Source of the DNA: Planctomycetia bacterium
GTDB lineage: Bacteria > Planctomycetota > Planctomycetia > Pirellulales > UBA1268
DNA length: 35,887 nt
Reading direction: 5' to 3'
Assembly: GCA_026401075.1 (NCBI GenBank)
Contig: JAPLNQ010000101.1
Coordinates: 1-35,887, forward strand
The position numbers were made by a program, and so were the translations under genes. This document shows, one piece after another, positions 26,784 through 35,861 of this stretch; position 1 is the first letter of the stretch, and the number at the start of each line of letters is the position of its first letter. A model generated the notes under the pieces. The model was not told where the DNA came from. It worked only from the letters and a program-made list of their open reading frames with translations, and searched no databases.

Positions 26784-28174
26784 CGCCAGCACGGGCTGGA
26801 TCACGTGGCCGTGCACGTCGGTGAGCCGGCGTTCGATGCCGTTGTTGTAGAAGGAGAGCCGCGTGTGATCGAGGCCGATGAGGTGGAGGATCGTGGCGTG
26901 GAGATCGTAGATCGTGGCCACGTTCTCGACCGCCTTGTAGCCAAACTCATCGGTCGCGCCGTAATGGAAGGCCCGCTTCACGCCGGCACCGGCGAGCCAG
27001 ACGGTGAACCCCGCTGGGTTATGGTCGCGGCCGTTGGCTCCCTTCTGGAAGGTCGGCATCCGGCCAAACTCCGTCACGAACACCACCAGCGTGTCGGCAA
27101 GCAGACCACGGTCCTTGAGATCCCGGAGCAGTCCGGCGACGGGCTGGTCGAGGATCGGACCGTGCACGCTGTATTGCTTCTCGATGGTCTTGTGGCCGTC
27201 CCAGTTGCCCACGCCCTCGCCCATTGCGTAGCCGCCGTTGAAGAGCTGCACGAACCGCACCCCCTTCTCCACGAGCCGCCGGGCGAGGATGCAGTTGCGG
27301 GCGAAGCGGGCCTTGAGTGAATTCTTCGTGTCGTCGGCGCCGTAGAGCGCGAGGGTCTGGGCCGACTCGTCCGAGAGGTCGGCCACCTTTGCCGCGGAGA
27401 GCTGCATCTTGGCGGCCAGTTCGTAGGCACTGATCCGGGCCGCGAGGTCGGTGTCGCCCGGATGCCGTGAAAGGTGGTCTTCGTTGAGCCTCTTGAGGAA
27501 GTCGCGGGTGGCCTGGTCGGCTTCGACTGAGATCGAAGCCGGACGGGCCAGGTTTGCAATCGGGCGGTCGGCATTGAAGCCCGTGCCCTGAAAGACGGCC
27601 GGTAGAAAGGCCGACTGCCAGTGCCGTGGACCGTTCTGCGGCACGCCGCGAGGATCGGGGATGGCCACAAACGCCGGCAGGTCGTTGCATTCGCTCCCAA
27701 GGGCGTAGGTCGTCCACGCGCCGATGCTCGGGAAGCCGTCGAGCGTGAACCCGGTCGACATCTGGCTCTCGGCCGGCCCGTGGGTGTTGCTCTTGGCCGT
27801 CATTGAGTGGATGAAGCACATCTCGTCGGCCATGTCGCCAAGCTGCGGCAACAGGTCGCTCGTCATCGTGCCGCTCTCGCCCCGTGGCTTGAAGTCCCAG
27901 AGCGGCTTGATCAGGTTCCCCTGCTCACCCTGGAACGTGATCAGCTTTTCGCCGCTGGCTGTCGGCATCGGCGTGTCGTGCCGCTTCACGAGCTCCGGCT
28001 TGTAGTCGAACGTGTCGACATGCGAGAGCGCGCCCGAGCAGAAGATCATCAGCACCCGCTTGGCCTTCGCGGGAAAGTGCGGCGACCGCGGGGCGAGAGG
28101 CCGGTGCCGCCCCACTGGAGGAAGTCACGGCGATCGAGCATCCGGCGGCCGGCATGGGAAAGTTCGTGTCGCAT
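26781..28174 (-). CDS. DUF1501 domain-containing protein; N-terminal Tat-like leader in a different frame (lesion at about 28100)
   Basis: ORF 26781..28115 '[32 protein letters not shown]...[37 protein letters not shown]...[13 protein letters not shown]'. The 28174 frame reads [30 protein letters not shown], a typical DUF1501 leader. Confidence 0.88.
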
Positions 28175-28181
28175 GGGCGCC

Positions 28182-31100
28182 TCAGTAGATGGTGATGAAT
28201 TCGCTGGCGTTGTAGAGGCTGCGGCAAAGCATCGGCAGGCCGTGAGCGGCGACGAGCGTGCGGCCTGCGGCCACCTCGGCCTCCGTGGCCTTGCGGCCGA
28301 AGGCCAGTTCGATCGCCCGGCCCACCTGGAGGCCGGGGTCGCTTCCCGCCTCCCGCTCGACCCGCTTGGCGAATCGCGCGGCCTGGTCGAGCAGGAAATC
28401 GCCGTTGAGCATGTTGAGCGCCTGCAGCGGCGTCACGCTCACTGTCCGCTTTGGCTGCACCTGCCCGGCATCGGGGCAGTCGAAGGCGCCGAAGAAGCTG
28501 TCGAGCTCGGCCCGCGGCTTCGACTGATAGACCATCCTGCGGAAGTCCTCGTCGGTGAACGTCGTCTTCGTGGTGTAAACCTTCACGTAATTCGTGTTGG
28601 GCTCGAAGAGGTCGAAGCCCGGCCCGCCCATCTTCGTGTTGAGGCTGCCGCTCACGGCGAGGATCGCGTCGCGCAGCGGCTCGGCCTCCAGCCGCCGCGG
28701 CGGATATCGCCAGAGCAGCCGCGAGCCCGAGTCGACCGTCAGGCCATCCTCTCGTGGCGTGCTCGTCTGCCGGTAAGCCCGGCTCGTGACGATCAGCTTG
28801 TGAAGGGCCTTCAGCCGCCAGCGGCTGGCAGGGTTTGCGGGGTCGATGAGTTCGCTGGCCAGCCAGTCGAGCAGTGCAGGATGGCTCGGCAGGGCCCCGT
28901 TGACGCCGAAGTCGCTCGGCGTGTCGACGATGCCGGTGCCGAAATGGTAGTGCCAGAGCCGGTTGGCGATCACACGGGCCGTGAGCGGATTGGTCGGCGA
29001 GGCGATCCAGTCGGCGAGCGCCCTGCGGCGGTCGCTCTCCGGGGCGTCGGCCGGGAGCTCCCACGAGGCACCGAATCGCGAAAGGCTGCCGGGGGCGATC
29101 TCCTCCCGCAGAGCCATCGGGTCGCCACGGAAGAAACGATGCGTCTTCTGGGCCGCGACGAACTGGCCGGCATACGCCTTCGGCAGCGTCTTCAGCGGCT
29201 CAAGCTTCTTCTTGAGATCCGCCGCCGTCTCCGAGAGGCTTTCCATCTCGGCCAATTCATTTGGCGAGAGCTCGGCGGCCGACGTGATCGGGCCGGTCTT
29301 GTGAGCGTAGTCGTGCGGCAGCCGGTCGGCGTGGGTCGCAACGACCTTCCAGTTCTCGCCATCGAGCGACGTGCTGACCTCGTATTTCGTCGTCAATCGG
29401 TCGGTGTATTCAGGCTTCGGACTGCGGTCGCGGCTCCAGACGACGCGGCTGAGTTCCTCCACCCCGGGCAGCTCCAGCTGAACCCAGCCCTTGCCGATCT
29501 CATTGGAGATCCACGACCGGCGGTTGCCGTACTTGCCGTCGTTGATGTGCTCGAGCTTATGGGAGATGTTGTCGGCGATGGTGCCCGAGGCCGACGGTTT
29601 CGCTCCGGCTGCCACATTGCGGCCGTCGACGGTGAATGCCTCCAGTTCGTCGAGGCAGGGCTCCGCTGCCGTCGTGTCGAGCACGGTGAATCGCACGAAC
29701 CGGGCCTTCGTTGGCGGGAAGGCATCCACATTCTCGCTGGCCGACACCGGGCCGCGGAGATGCGGAGTCCGGTTGGCCACGTCGTCGAGCGACTCCTGCT
29801 CTTCGAAGATCACGGCGTCGGCCGTGAGCGGAGCCTCAGCAGAGCCACCGACGACGAGCAGCCGCGATGCCTCAGTGAGCGCATGGACGCCAGCCTCGCG
29901 CAAGCCACTCCAGAGCGGCTGGCTCGGCGTCGGTTCGCCGCTGGCATCGTTCAAGAGTCGCTGGTCGACCGTGGCGATCACGGTCTGGTCTGCCGTGGTC
30001 TTGGCGTCGCCGTCGGCGTCGATGACGTATTTCGCGTCGCGAGAATGCGTGTGCCATCCGGCACCCCACGAGAGCCAGATCCGGAACACGCCGGCAGCCT
30101 TGGGCCCGTAGGCGAAGACGGTCTGACCGGGGGCAGCCTGCCACCAGGTGTATTCCTTGCCGATGTTGGGGAGTGAGCGGATGTCGCCGGGCTCGTCGGC
30201 GTGGCCGCGTTCGGTGCCGGCGGCATGCGTGGCGACCCCCTTCGGCTCGGCCAGCTTCTCCGTCTGTGAGGCAGAGAGGTCGTCGATCACGATCGTGCGG
30301 CGAAGCCGCGCAGCGGGCTGCAGTTCGGCAAGCCGACGCTGGATGGGCCGCAATTCCAGCTCGATGGCGGCGACCTGCTTCAGCCGGTCGGCGTTGTCGG
30401 GGGGCAGGATGTCGCGGTCGCCGTGCTTGACTCCGGCAAAGACCGCTTTGATCCGATAGTAATCGGTCTGCAGCACGGGATCGAACTTGTGGTCGTGGCA
30501 GCGGGCGCAGCCAACGGTGAGACCGAGCATGGCCGAGCCCGTCGTGCTCACCATGTCGTGCATTTCGTCGGCCCGCTGGTTGGCCGTGAGCACAGGATCG
30601 GGCGACCCGACCTCGTCCTTCGGTCCGCCGACGATGAAGCCCGTGGCCGCGTCGGCTCCGAGCATGTCGCCGCAGAGTTGCTCCCTGACAAACTGGTCAT
30701 AAGGCGTGTCGGCATTGAACGACGCGATCACCCAGTCGCGATAGGGCCAGGCATTGGACCGAACCTTGTTCATCTCGAAGCCGTGGCTCTCGGCGAATCG
30801 CACGACGTCGAGCCAGTGCCGCGCCCAGCGCTCGCCGTAGTGCGGTGAGGCAAGCAGCCGGTCGACGAGTTCCGCAAACGGCCCGGCCGTGTTGCCAGCG
30901 GCGCGGCAGGAGTCTTCGAAGGCCGCGATCTCCTCTGGCGATGGCGGTAGGCCGATCAGGTCGAAGTGGACGCGGCGAATGAGTGTTCGCGGGTCGGCCT
31001 CCGGATTGAGGGCGAGGCCCTTCTCGGTAAGCGCGGCGACGATGAACGCGTCGATCGGATTCTTGCCGATGGCTGCCTGACCGCCGCCGGCTGCTTGGGT

Positions 31101-31622
31101 TGAAGCGAGAGCTGGTACAGCCGGTCGCTCGAGCGGTTGAAACGCCCAGTGGTTCGCGCCCTTCGCGGGGGCGGCATCGCCCTTAGGCAGGAGCGACTCA
31201 GGCAGCGTCTGCATGTCGTCGGGCCACGGGGCGCCGGCCTCGATCCAGAGCCGCACGAGCTGCTGCTCGTCGGCAGAGAGTGGCTCGCCGTCGGCCGGCA
31301 TTCGGCTTTCATGGTCGTCGGTGACGATCCGCTTGAAGAGTTCGCTCTCGTCGGGCTTGCCGGGCGCGATGCCCACGGACCCCGAGTCACCGCCTGCGAT
31401 CGTCTTTTCCCGCTCGTCGATCCGAAACCCGCTCTCCGGGCTGCCGGCGGCATGGCAGGCCCCGCACTTCGTGGCCAGCAGCGGCGCCACCTGGGTGCGG
31501 AACGTCTCGGCGGCCGCGGTATCAGCGGCGGGAGCCGCAAAGGCGGCATCGCGAGGGACGGCGAGGGCCAAAAGGCCCGCGAGGACAACCACCGCCCAGA
31601 CGCTCGACTGCGAAAGCTTCAT
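28182..31622 (-). CDS. PSCyt1/DUF1549/DUF1553 (planctomycete cytochrome C) domain protein with F5/8 type C-like insert
   Basis: Signal peptide; 'LLATKCGACHAAGSPESGFRIDERE'; 'PIDAFIVAALTEKGLALNPEADPRTLIRRVHFDLIGLPPSPEEI'; 'WARHWLDVVRFAESHGFE'; 'RRALADWIASPTNPLTARVIANRLWHYHFGTGIVDTPSDFG'. Start at 31622 rather than 31724. Confidence 0.95.
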   Translation of the reverse strand: MKLSQSSVWAVVVLAGLLALAVPRDAAFAAPAADTAAAETFRTQVAPLLATKCGACHAAGSPESGFRIDEREKTIAGGDSGSVGIAPGKPDESELFKRIVTDDHESRMPADGEPLSADEQQLVRLWIEAGAPWPDDMQTLPESLLPKGDAAPAKGANHWAFQPLERPAVPALASTQAAGGGQAAIGKNPIDAFIVAALTEKGLALNPEADPRTLIRRVHFDLIGLPPSPEEIAAFEDSCRAAGNTAGPFAELVDRLLASPHYGERWARHWLDVVRFAESHGFEMNKVRSNAWPYRDWVIASFNADTPYDQFVREQLCGDMLGADAATGFIVGGPKDEVGSPDPVLTANQRADEMHDMVSTTGSAMLGLTVGCARCHDHKFDPVLQTDYYRIKAVFAGVKHGDRDILPPDNADRLKQVAAIELELRPIQRRLAELQPAARLRRTIVIDDLSASQTEKLAEPKGVATHAAGTERGHADEPGDIRSLPNIGKEYTWWQAAPGQTVFAYGPKAAGVFRIWLSWGAGWHTHSRDAKYVIDADGDAKTTADQTVIATVDQRLLNDASGEPTPSQPLWSGLREAGVHALTEASRLLVVGGSAEAPLTADAVIFEEQESLDDVANRTPHLRGPVSASENVDAFPPTKARFVRFTVLDTTAAEPCLDELEAFTVDGRNVAAGAKPSASGTIADNISHKLEHINDGKYGNRRSWISNEIGKGWVQLELPGVEELSRVVWSRDRSPKPEYTDRLTTKYEVSTSLDGENWKVVATHADRLPHDYAHKTGPITSAAELSPNELAEMESLSETAADLKKKLEPLKTLPKAYAGQFVAAQKTHRFFRGDPMALREEIAPGSLSRFGASWELPADAPESDRRRALADWIASPTNPLTARVIANRLWHYHFGTGIVDTPSDFGVNGALPSHPALLDWLASELIDPANPASRWRLKALHKLIVTSRAYRQTSTPREDGLTVDSGSRLLWRYPPRRLEAEPLRDAILAVSGSLNTKMGGPGFDLFEPNTNYVKVYTTKTTFTDEDFRRMVYQSKPRAELDSFFGAFDCPDAGQVQPKRTVSVTPLQALNMLNGDFLLDQAARFAKRVEREAGSDPGLQVGRAIELAFGRKATEAEVAAGRTLVAAHGLPMLCRSLYNASEFITIY

Positions 31623-31837
31623 GGTGGCACGTTCCAGGAGGTTGGGCGAATGCGGCCCAGCGGTCGTGAAGCAGGACCCTCCTATAGTATCGACAAGCGC
31701 ACCCGCCCTGCACTTCCATTCCACCGCAAATCTTTTACGTTTTTTCAGGAAGTGCTACTGCTGCGGCGGCGCTATGTCCTGCAGCCGGCGGGCAGCCAGC
31801 CGTGGTGGAAGTGTTGTGCCGCATGATGCCAGTCTGA

Positions 31838-33067
31838 TCAGTCGGCCCGCAGGGCCGCAACCGGGATCACGGCCAGTTCGCCGCTGTTGTTGTTCCACAG
31901 TTGCCGCCCCTCACCGACACGGCCCGCGCCGCCACCGGAGTTTGAGTAGCCCACATAGAGTTGGCCGTCGCGCTCGATCGCATACGGATACGAAAGCTGG
32001 GCCCTTGGATGCGACTCCGCTTCGCCGTCTTGCTCGCTGCGGCGAATCACCAATACCCGCGAAAAGGTGCTCGCCCCCGGCGGCCCGAGGGCGATCGTCA
32101 GCGGGGTGCGCTTGCTGCCGCTGTCCGCAGTGGTCGTGCAGATCAGATACGGCTCGCCGCTCGAGAGCCGGCCCGCGTAGGGCTTGCTCGTCGTCATAGG
32201 GAGGTTACTCGGCTGCGACGGCGTCCAGGTGCGTCCGTAGTCGTCGCTCGTCGCCACGAGTGCGAGAGCCTTTGCCCCGTAGCGGGCGATGCTCGTGATC
32301 CGGCGGCCCTGCGTGACCAGCGTCGATTCGCCCCACATTCCCCCGGGGCCTTCGGCCGCGGGGACCACCCCGAGACCTTCGGCCACCGGAATCACCACGA
32401 GATCCCAGGTCGTGAAATTATCCCCCCGGCTGATCGCGACGGCGGCCGGATGCACACCGCCCGCGCTGGCGTCGCCCCGCGCGGATATGCCCGCCATGAT
32501 CCAGTTGCCGTCCTCAATCCGCTGCGGCTCCTGCATCGGCCAGAAGCCCCCTTCGACCACGACGCCAAGTGCCGCCCACCGTCCCGTCGCCTCGTCGAGC
32601 ACGTAGCCCCTGGTGTGTACCCGTTTCATCGTGCCGTAGTAGGCCCCCATGAACGCATGGAGCCGGCCGCCGTGCGAGAGAAACACGCCGTGGCTCACGG
32701 CCAGATCCGGCTCCTCACCAGAGTCGATCGTGAACGTCTCGCCCCACGTGCGTCCGCCATCGTCGCTCACCCGGCTACGGGCCTCTTCGCTGCCAGTGTT
32801 TTCGCCCCCCTTGTTGTGGCCGAACGACGCATAGAGCCGGTCCTTGTGCCAGGCAAGCCCGACCCCGTGCAGAAACCGGTAGCCGTCTTGATTGAACTCA
32901 TATGGCTTGATGACGGCAAACCGCGTGCCGGCAATCACGGGCATGTCGACCGCACGCGGCAACGTCGCGGCCGGATCCCAGAGCATCGCCGGCTCCGCCG
33001 CAAAAAGGTGGCAGCCACCAAAAATGGCGAAGATGCACAGGACAGGGGGCGGCAGTCGAGCGTTCAT
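31838..33067 (-). CDS. Exported sialidase/BNR-repeat-like protein
   Basis: Signal peptide MNARLPPPVLCIFAIFGGCHLFAAE; Asp-box-like 'SRVSDDGGRTWGETF' and 'VATSDDYGRTWTPSQ'. ORF extends to 33157; starts at 33067, 33070 or 33076 are plausible. Confidence 0.8.
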   Translation of the reverse strand: MNARLPPPVLCIFAIFGGCHLFAAEPAMLWDPAATLPRAVDMPVIAGTRFAVIKPYEFNQDGYRFLHGVGLAWHKDRLYASFGHNKGGENTGSEEARSRVSDDGGRTWGETFTIDSGEEPDLAVSHGVFLSHGGRLHAFMGAYYGTMKRVHTRGYVLDEATGRWAALGVVVEGGFWPMQEPQRIEDGNWIMAGISARGDASAGGVHPAAVAISRGDNFTTWDLVVIPVAEGLGVVPAAEGPGGMWGESTLVTQGRRITSIARYGAKALALVATSDDYGRTWTPSQPSNLPMTTSKPYAGRLSSGEPYLICTTTADSGSKRTPLTIALGPPGASTFSRVLVIRRSEQDGEAESHPRAQLSYPYAIERDGQLYVGYSNSGGGAGRVGEGRQLWNNNSGELAVIPVAALRAD

Positions 33068-33253
33068 CATTCCCATTTCCTCACGGTTTGGTGGCCGGCA
33101 CCTTTCTCGAGAAGATACGCCGGCACGACGGCGGAGGGAACGGATCGGTTCGGCCATTTCACGGTAACTCGTCTCCGTTTTTTCCCGGTGAGACGCCCTT
33201 CCCCGCGGCTACGATGCTGATGTTTTACAGCGACGAAAGACGACAACACACCC

Positions 33254-34552
33254 ATGAATGACACCGAATCTGGTCTCTCCCGGTCGCGGATCACTGATCT
33301 CGAGCGGCTGCTCGACGTAGCCCGCCACCTGGGGGCGACGGTCGATCTGGATGCCCTGCTCGAGACGGTCGCGGTTGCGGCGATGTCGGTGCTCGATTGC
33401 GAACGGGCGACCGTCTACCTCTACGATCAGTCTGCCGGCGAACTGTGCAGCAGGCTGGCGACAGGCATCGCGGATTCGCCGATCAACGAGATTCGGTTTC
33501 CTGTCACCCGGGGCATCGCCGGTGAGGTGGCTCGCACCGGGCACAGCGTCAACCTGCCCGACGCGTATGCCGATCCGCGGTTCAACCCCGACTTCGACCG
33601 CGTCAGCGGGTTCCGCACCCGGAGCATGCTGGCCGTGCGGTTAGCCGATCACGACGACCAGACGGTGGGCGTGTTGCAAGTGCTCAACAAGCGGTCGGGC
33701 CCATTCGATGCCCGCGACGAAGAGGTCGCGGGCTTCCTCGGCGGCCAAGCGGGGGTGGCGATCCAACGGCAGTCGCTGCTGCATCACTTCGCGGAGAAGC
33801 AGCGGATCGAGCGGGACCTCAGCATCGCCCGCAGCATCCAACAGGGACTTCTGCCGCGGGAGAAGCCGAGCGTGCCGGGGTTCGACATCGCGGGCTGGAA
33901 TCAGCCGGCCGACGAGACCGGTGGCGACTTCTACGATTTTTTTCCTCTCCCCGACGGTCGCTTCGCACTGGCGATCGCCGATGCCACCGGCCATGGCATC
34001 GGTCCGGCGCTGGTCGTCGCCGAAACGCGGGCGCTGCTCCGGGCCCTCGTGCATCAGTCGTCGTCGCTGCCAAGTGTCGTGTCGAGCGTCCACTCGCTGC
34101 TCTGTCTCGATCTGCCCGACGGACGGTTTGTGACGCTGTTCTGCGGCCTTCTCGATCCATCGCGGGGCACGGTGCACTACGTGAGTGCAGCGCAGGCACC
34201 GATTTACGTCTATGAGGCGGCGACAGGAATGGTGCGCGAATTTGCCGCGCAGGGCCTGCCGCTCGCCCTCATGCCCGAAGCAACCTACGAAGAGTCAACC
34301 GATATCCACCTGGCCGAGGGCGATGTGCTCGTGCTCCTCACGGATGGATTCTTCGAGTGGAGTCGGCCGGACGGCGAGCAGTTTGGCGAGGAGCGCGTGC
34401 GGGAGATCATGCGACGGCATCATGCCCTCCCGGCGGCCGAGTTCATCGACCTCCTGCATCGCGCGGTCGTCGAATTCGCAGCGGGCACCCGTCAGGGCGA
34501 TGATCTGACGGCTGTGGTCGTCAAGCGAACTGCGTCAGTAACTAGGCTATAG
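33254..34552 (+). CDS. GAF domain-containing PP2C/SpoIIE-type (RsbU-like) protein phosphatase
   Basis: GAF region 'LDALLETVAVAAMSVLDCERATVYLYDQSAGEL...GIAGEVARTGHSVNLPDAYADPRFNPDFD'; phosphatase 'RDLSIARSIQQGLLPREKPSVPGFDIAGWNQPADETGGDFYDFFPLPDGRFALAIADATGHGIGPAL'. Confidence 0.93.
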   Translation: MNDTESGLSRSRITDLERLLDVARHLGATVDLDALLETVAVAAMSVLDCERATVYLYDQSAGELCSRLATGIADSPINEIRFPVTRGIAGEVARTGHSVNLPDAYADPRFNPDFDRVSGFRTRSMLAVRLADHDDQTVGVLQVLNKRSGPFDARDEEVAGFLGGQAGVAIQRQSLLHHFAEKQRIERDLSIARSIQQGLLPREKPSVPGFDIAGWNQPADETGGDFYDFFPLPDGRFALAIADATGHGIGPALVVAETRALLRALVHQSSSLPSVVSSVHSLLCLDLPDGRFVTLFCGLLDPSRGTVHYVSAAQAPIYVYEAATGMVREFAAQGLPLALMPEATYEESTDIHLAEGDVLVLLTDGFFEWSRPDGEQFGEERVREIMRRHHALPAAEFIDLLHRAVVEFAAGTRQGDDLTAVVVKRTASVTRL

Positions 34553-34612
34553 GCAAATCGTGTGGCCAAGCCGTCGGGCCGCCCGTGGGCGGCTCTAGCA
34601 AGGATGTGAACG

Positions 34613-35305
34613 ATGCCCAGTCCCACCTTTATGCCAGGCCCATCGGCCCGCACCGTTTGCACTGCCGCCGGCGCGGTGAAGACCGTGCCCGCCGACTGGG
34701 TGCTGCTGCCGCCCGGCGACGCGGGGCTGACGCGGCGGGTGAAGGCGGCTGGCGACCACTATGTCGTGCAAGAAAAGGTCGGCCGCCGGATGTTTTCGCG
34801 GGGCGTGTGGGCGCCGACCGCCACGGTGGACCAGATCCGAAAGGAACTCGACGCCGAGCGAGCCACCGACGCTTACGCCAAGAAGCAGGAGTCGGCAGCC
34901 AAGCGGCGCGAGAGGGTCCAGGAAGAGTATGTCGAGGATTTTCAGGGAGCGGTCGCAGAGTTTCTGCGATTTCACCAGACGCATGCGGCCCTGTCGCGGC
35001 GGCTGGCACGGCTCGTGGCCGCCCACGCGACGCCGGTCGGCAGTGGCACGGTGGCCCGCACGAAGCGGATTCCGATCGAGCGGCGGGCGGAGGCGGCGGT
35101 CATCGCGTGGATGCGGCACCAGACGACGGCCTACGAATCGATGAAGATCCCCCGGGTGAAGGGGCAGCGACGCGAGGTGCGGAGAATGCTGGCCGCGCGG
35201 TCGCGGTCAGTGCTCGACGCCTATCGTCAGGGCCACGCCATTCCCGATAGCTGCCCGCTCAAGCGGGCGCTTGCGGCCGAGTCGCCGTCGCCACAGAAGC
35301 AGTGA
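34613..35305 (+). CDS. Conserved hypothetical protein, probably DUF2293 family
   Basis: 230 aa; C-terminal 'RAEAAVIAWMRHQTTAYESMKIPRVKGQRREVRRMLAARSRSVLDAYRQG' resembles DUF2293 from memory. Confidence 0.6.
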   Translation: MPSPTFMPGPSARTVCTAAGAVKTVPADWVLLPPGDAGLTRRVKAAGDHYVVQEKVGRRMFSRGVWAPTATVDQIRKELDAERATDAYAKKQESAAKRRERVQEEYVEDFQGAVAEFLRFHQTHAALSRRLARLVAAHATPVGSGTVARTKRIPIERRAEAAVIAWMRHQTTAYESMKIPRVKGQRREVRRMLAARSRSVLDAYRQGHAIPDSCPLKRALAAESPSPQKQ

Positions 35306-35316
35306 GTGTCTGTCGC

Positions 35317-35765
35317 ATGCACCACGCCGCCCTGCCCGCCGATGGCCTGCTCTCGCAGTGTGACGAAACCCGCACCCGCCGCGGCGGGCCGGGCGGACAG
35401 CATCGCAACAAGGTGGAGACGGCCGTTGTGCTTGTGCACCGGCCGACGGGAGTTTCCGCGGAAGGGTCCGAGCGGCGGTCGCAGGCCGAGAACCGCCGTG
35501 TCGCACTGTGGCGGCTACGGCTCGCGCTAGCTCTTTCGCACCGAGAGCCGCCGACGGCGGGCCCGCGGCGGACCACGACGACTATCCAACGATCGTTGCT
35601 GAGGCGATCGACAGGTTGATGGCAGTCGGATTCGAGATGCGGCCGGCCGCCGATGCGCTCGGGGTGAGCATGTCGCAGCTCACAAAACTGTTCAGGAAGG
35701 TGCCCGCCGCGTGGGTGGCTATCAATCGACTCCGCGAAGAGGCGGGGTTGCCGCGGCTCAAGTAA
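35317..35765 (+). CDS. Peptide chain release factor-like (GGQ-domain) protein, frame disrupted near 35560
   Basis: ORF 35302..35619 carries 'RTRRGGPGGQHRNKVETAVVLVHRPTGVSAEGSERRSQAENRRVALWRLRLALA'. C-terminal half 'DHDDYPTIVAEAIDRLMAVGFEMRPAADALGVSMSQLTKLFRKVPAAWVAINRLREEAGLPRLK' is in ORF 35508..35765. Confidence 0.75.
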
Positions 35766-35781
35766 GACCAGGAGGGGCACG

Positions 35782-35805
35782 GCAAGATGCGATCTTGCCG
35801 CCACG
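35782..35805 (-). repeat. Intergenic palindromic repeat, copy D1 (GGCAAGATGCGATCTTGCCGCCAC on +)
   Basis: Arms GGCAAGAT/ATCTTGCC, spacer gcg; followed by CGCCACGGGG as at copy B1. Confidence 0.75.
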
Positions 35806-35861
35806 GGGGAGAAGGTTGAGGTTGTCTCGGCATGGAGGATGAGGCCGAAGGAGTTCGACCC

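Noticed and set aside
27807-30176. 789-aa plus-strand ORF opposite DUF1501/DUF1549 genes
   Set aside because: Antisense shadow ORF; no recognisable domains, while the opposite strand encodes known families.
33002-33026. aaaaaggtggcagccaccaaaaa near the start of the sialidase-like gene
   Set aside because: Only a 6-bp GGTGGC/GCCACC stem with A-runs that do not pair; encodes signal peptide residues.
35559-35565. GGGCCCG as a definite programmed -1 frameshift site
   Set aside because: Such heptamers are common by chance at this GC content, no stimulatory structure was established, and other frameshifts in the contig suggest sequence error; kept only as a tentative note.
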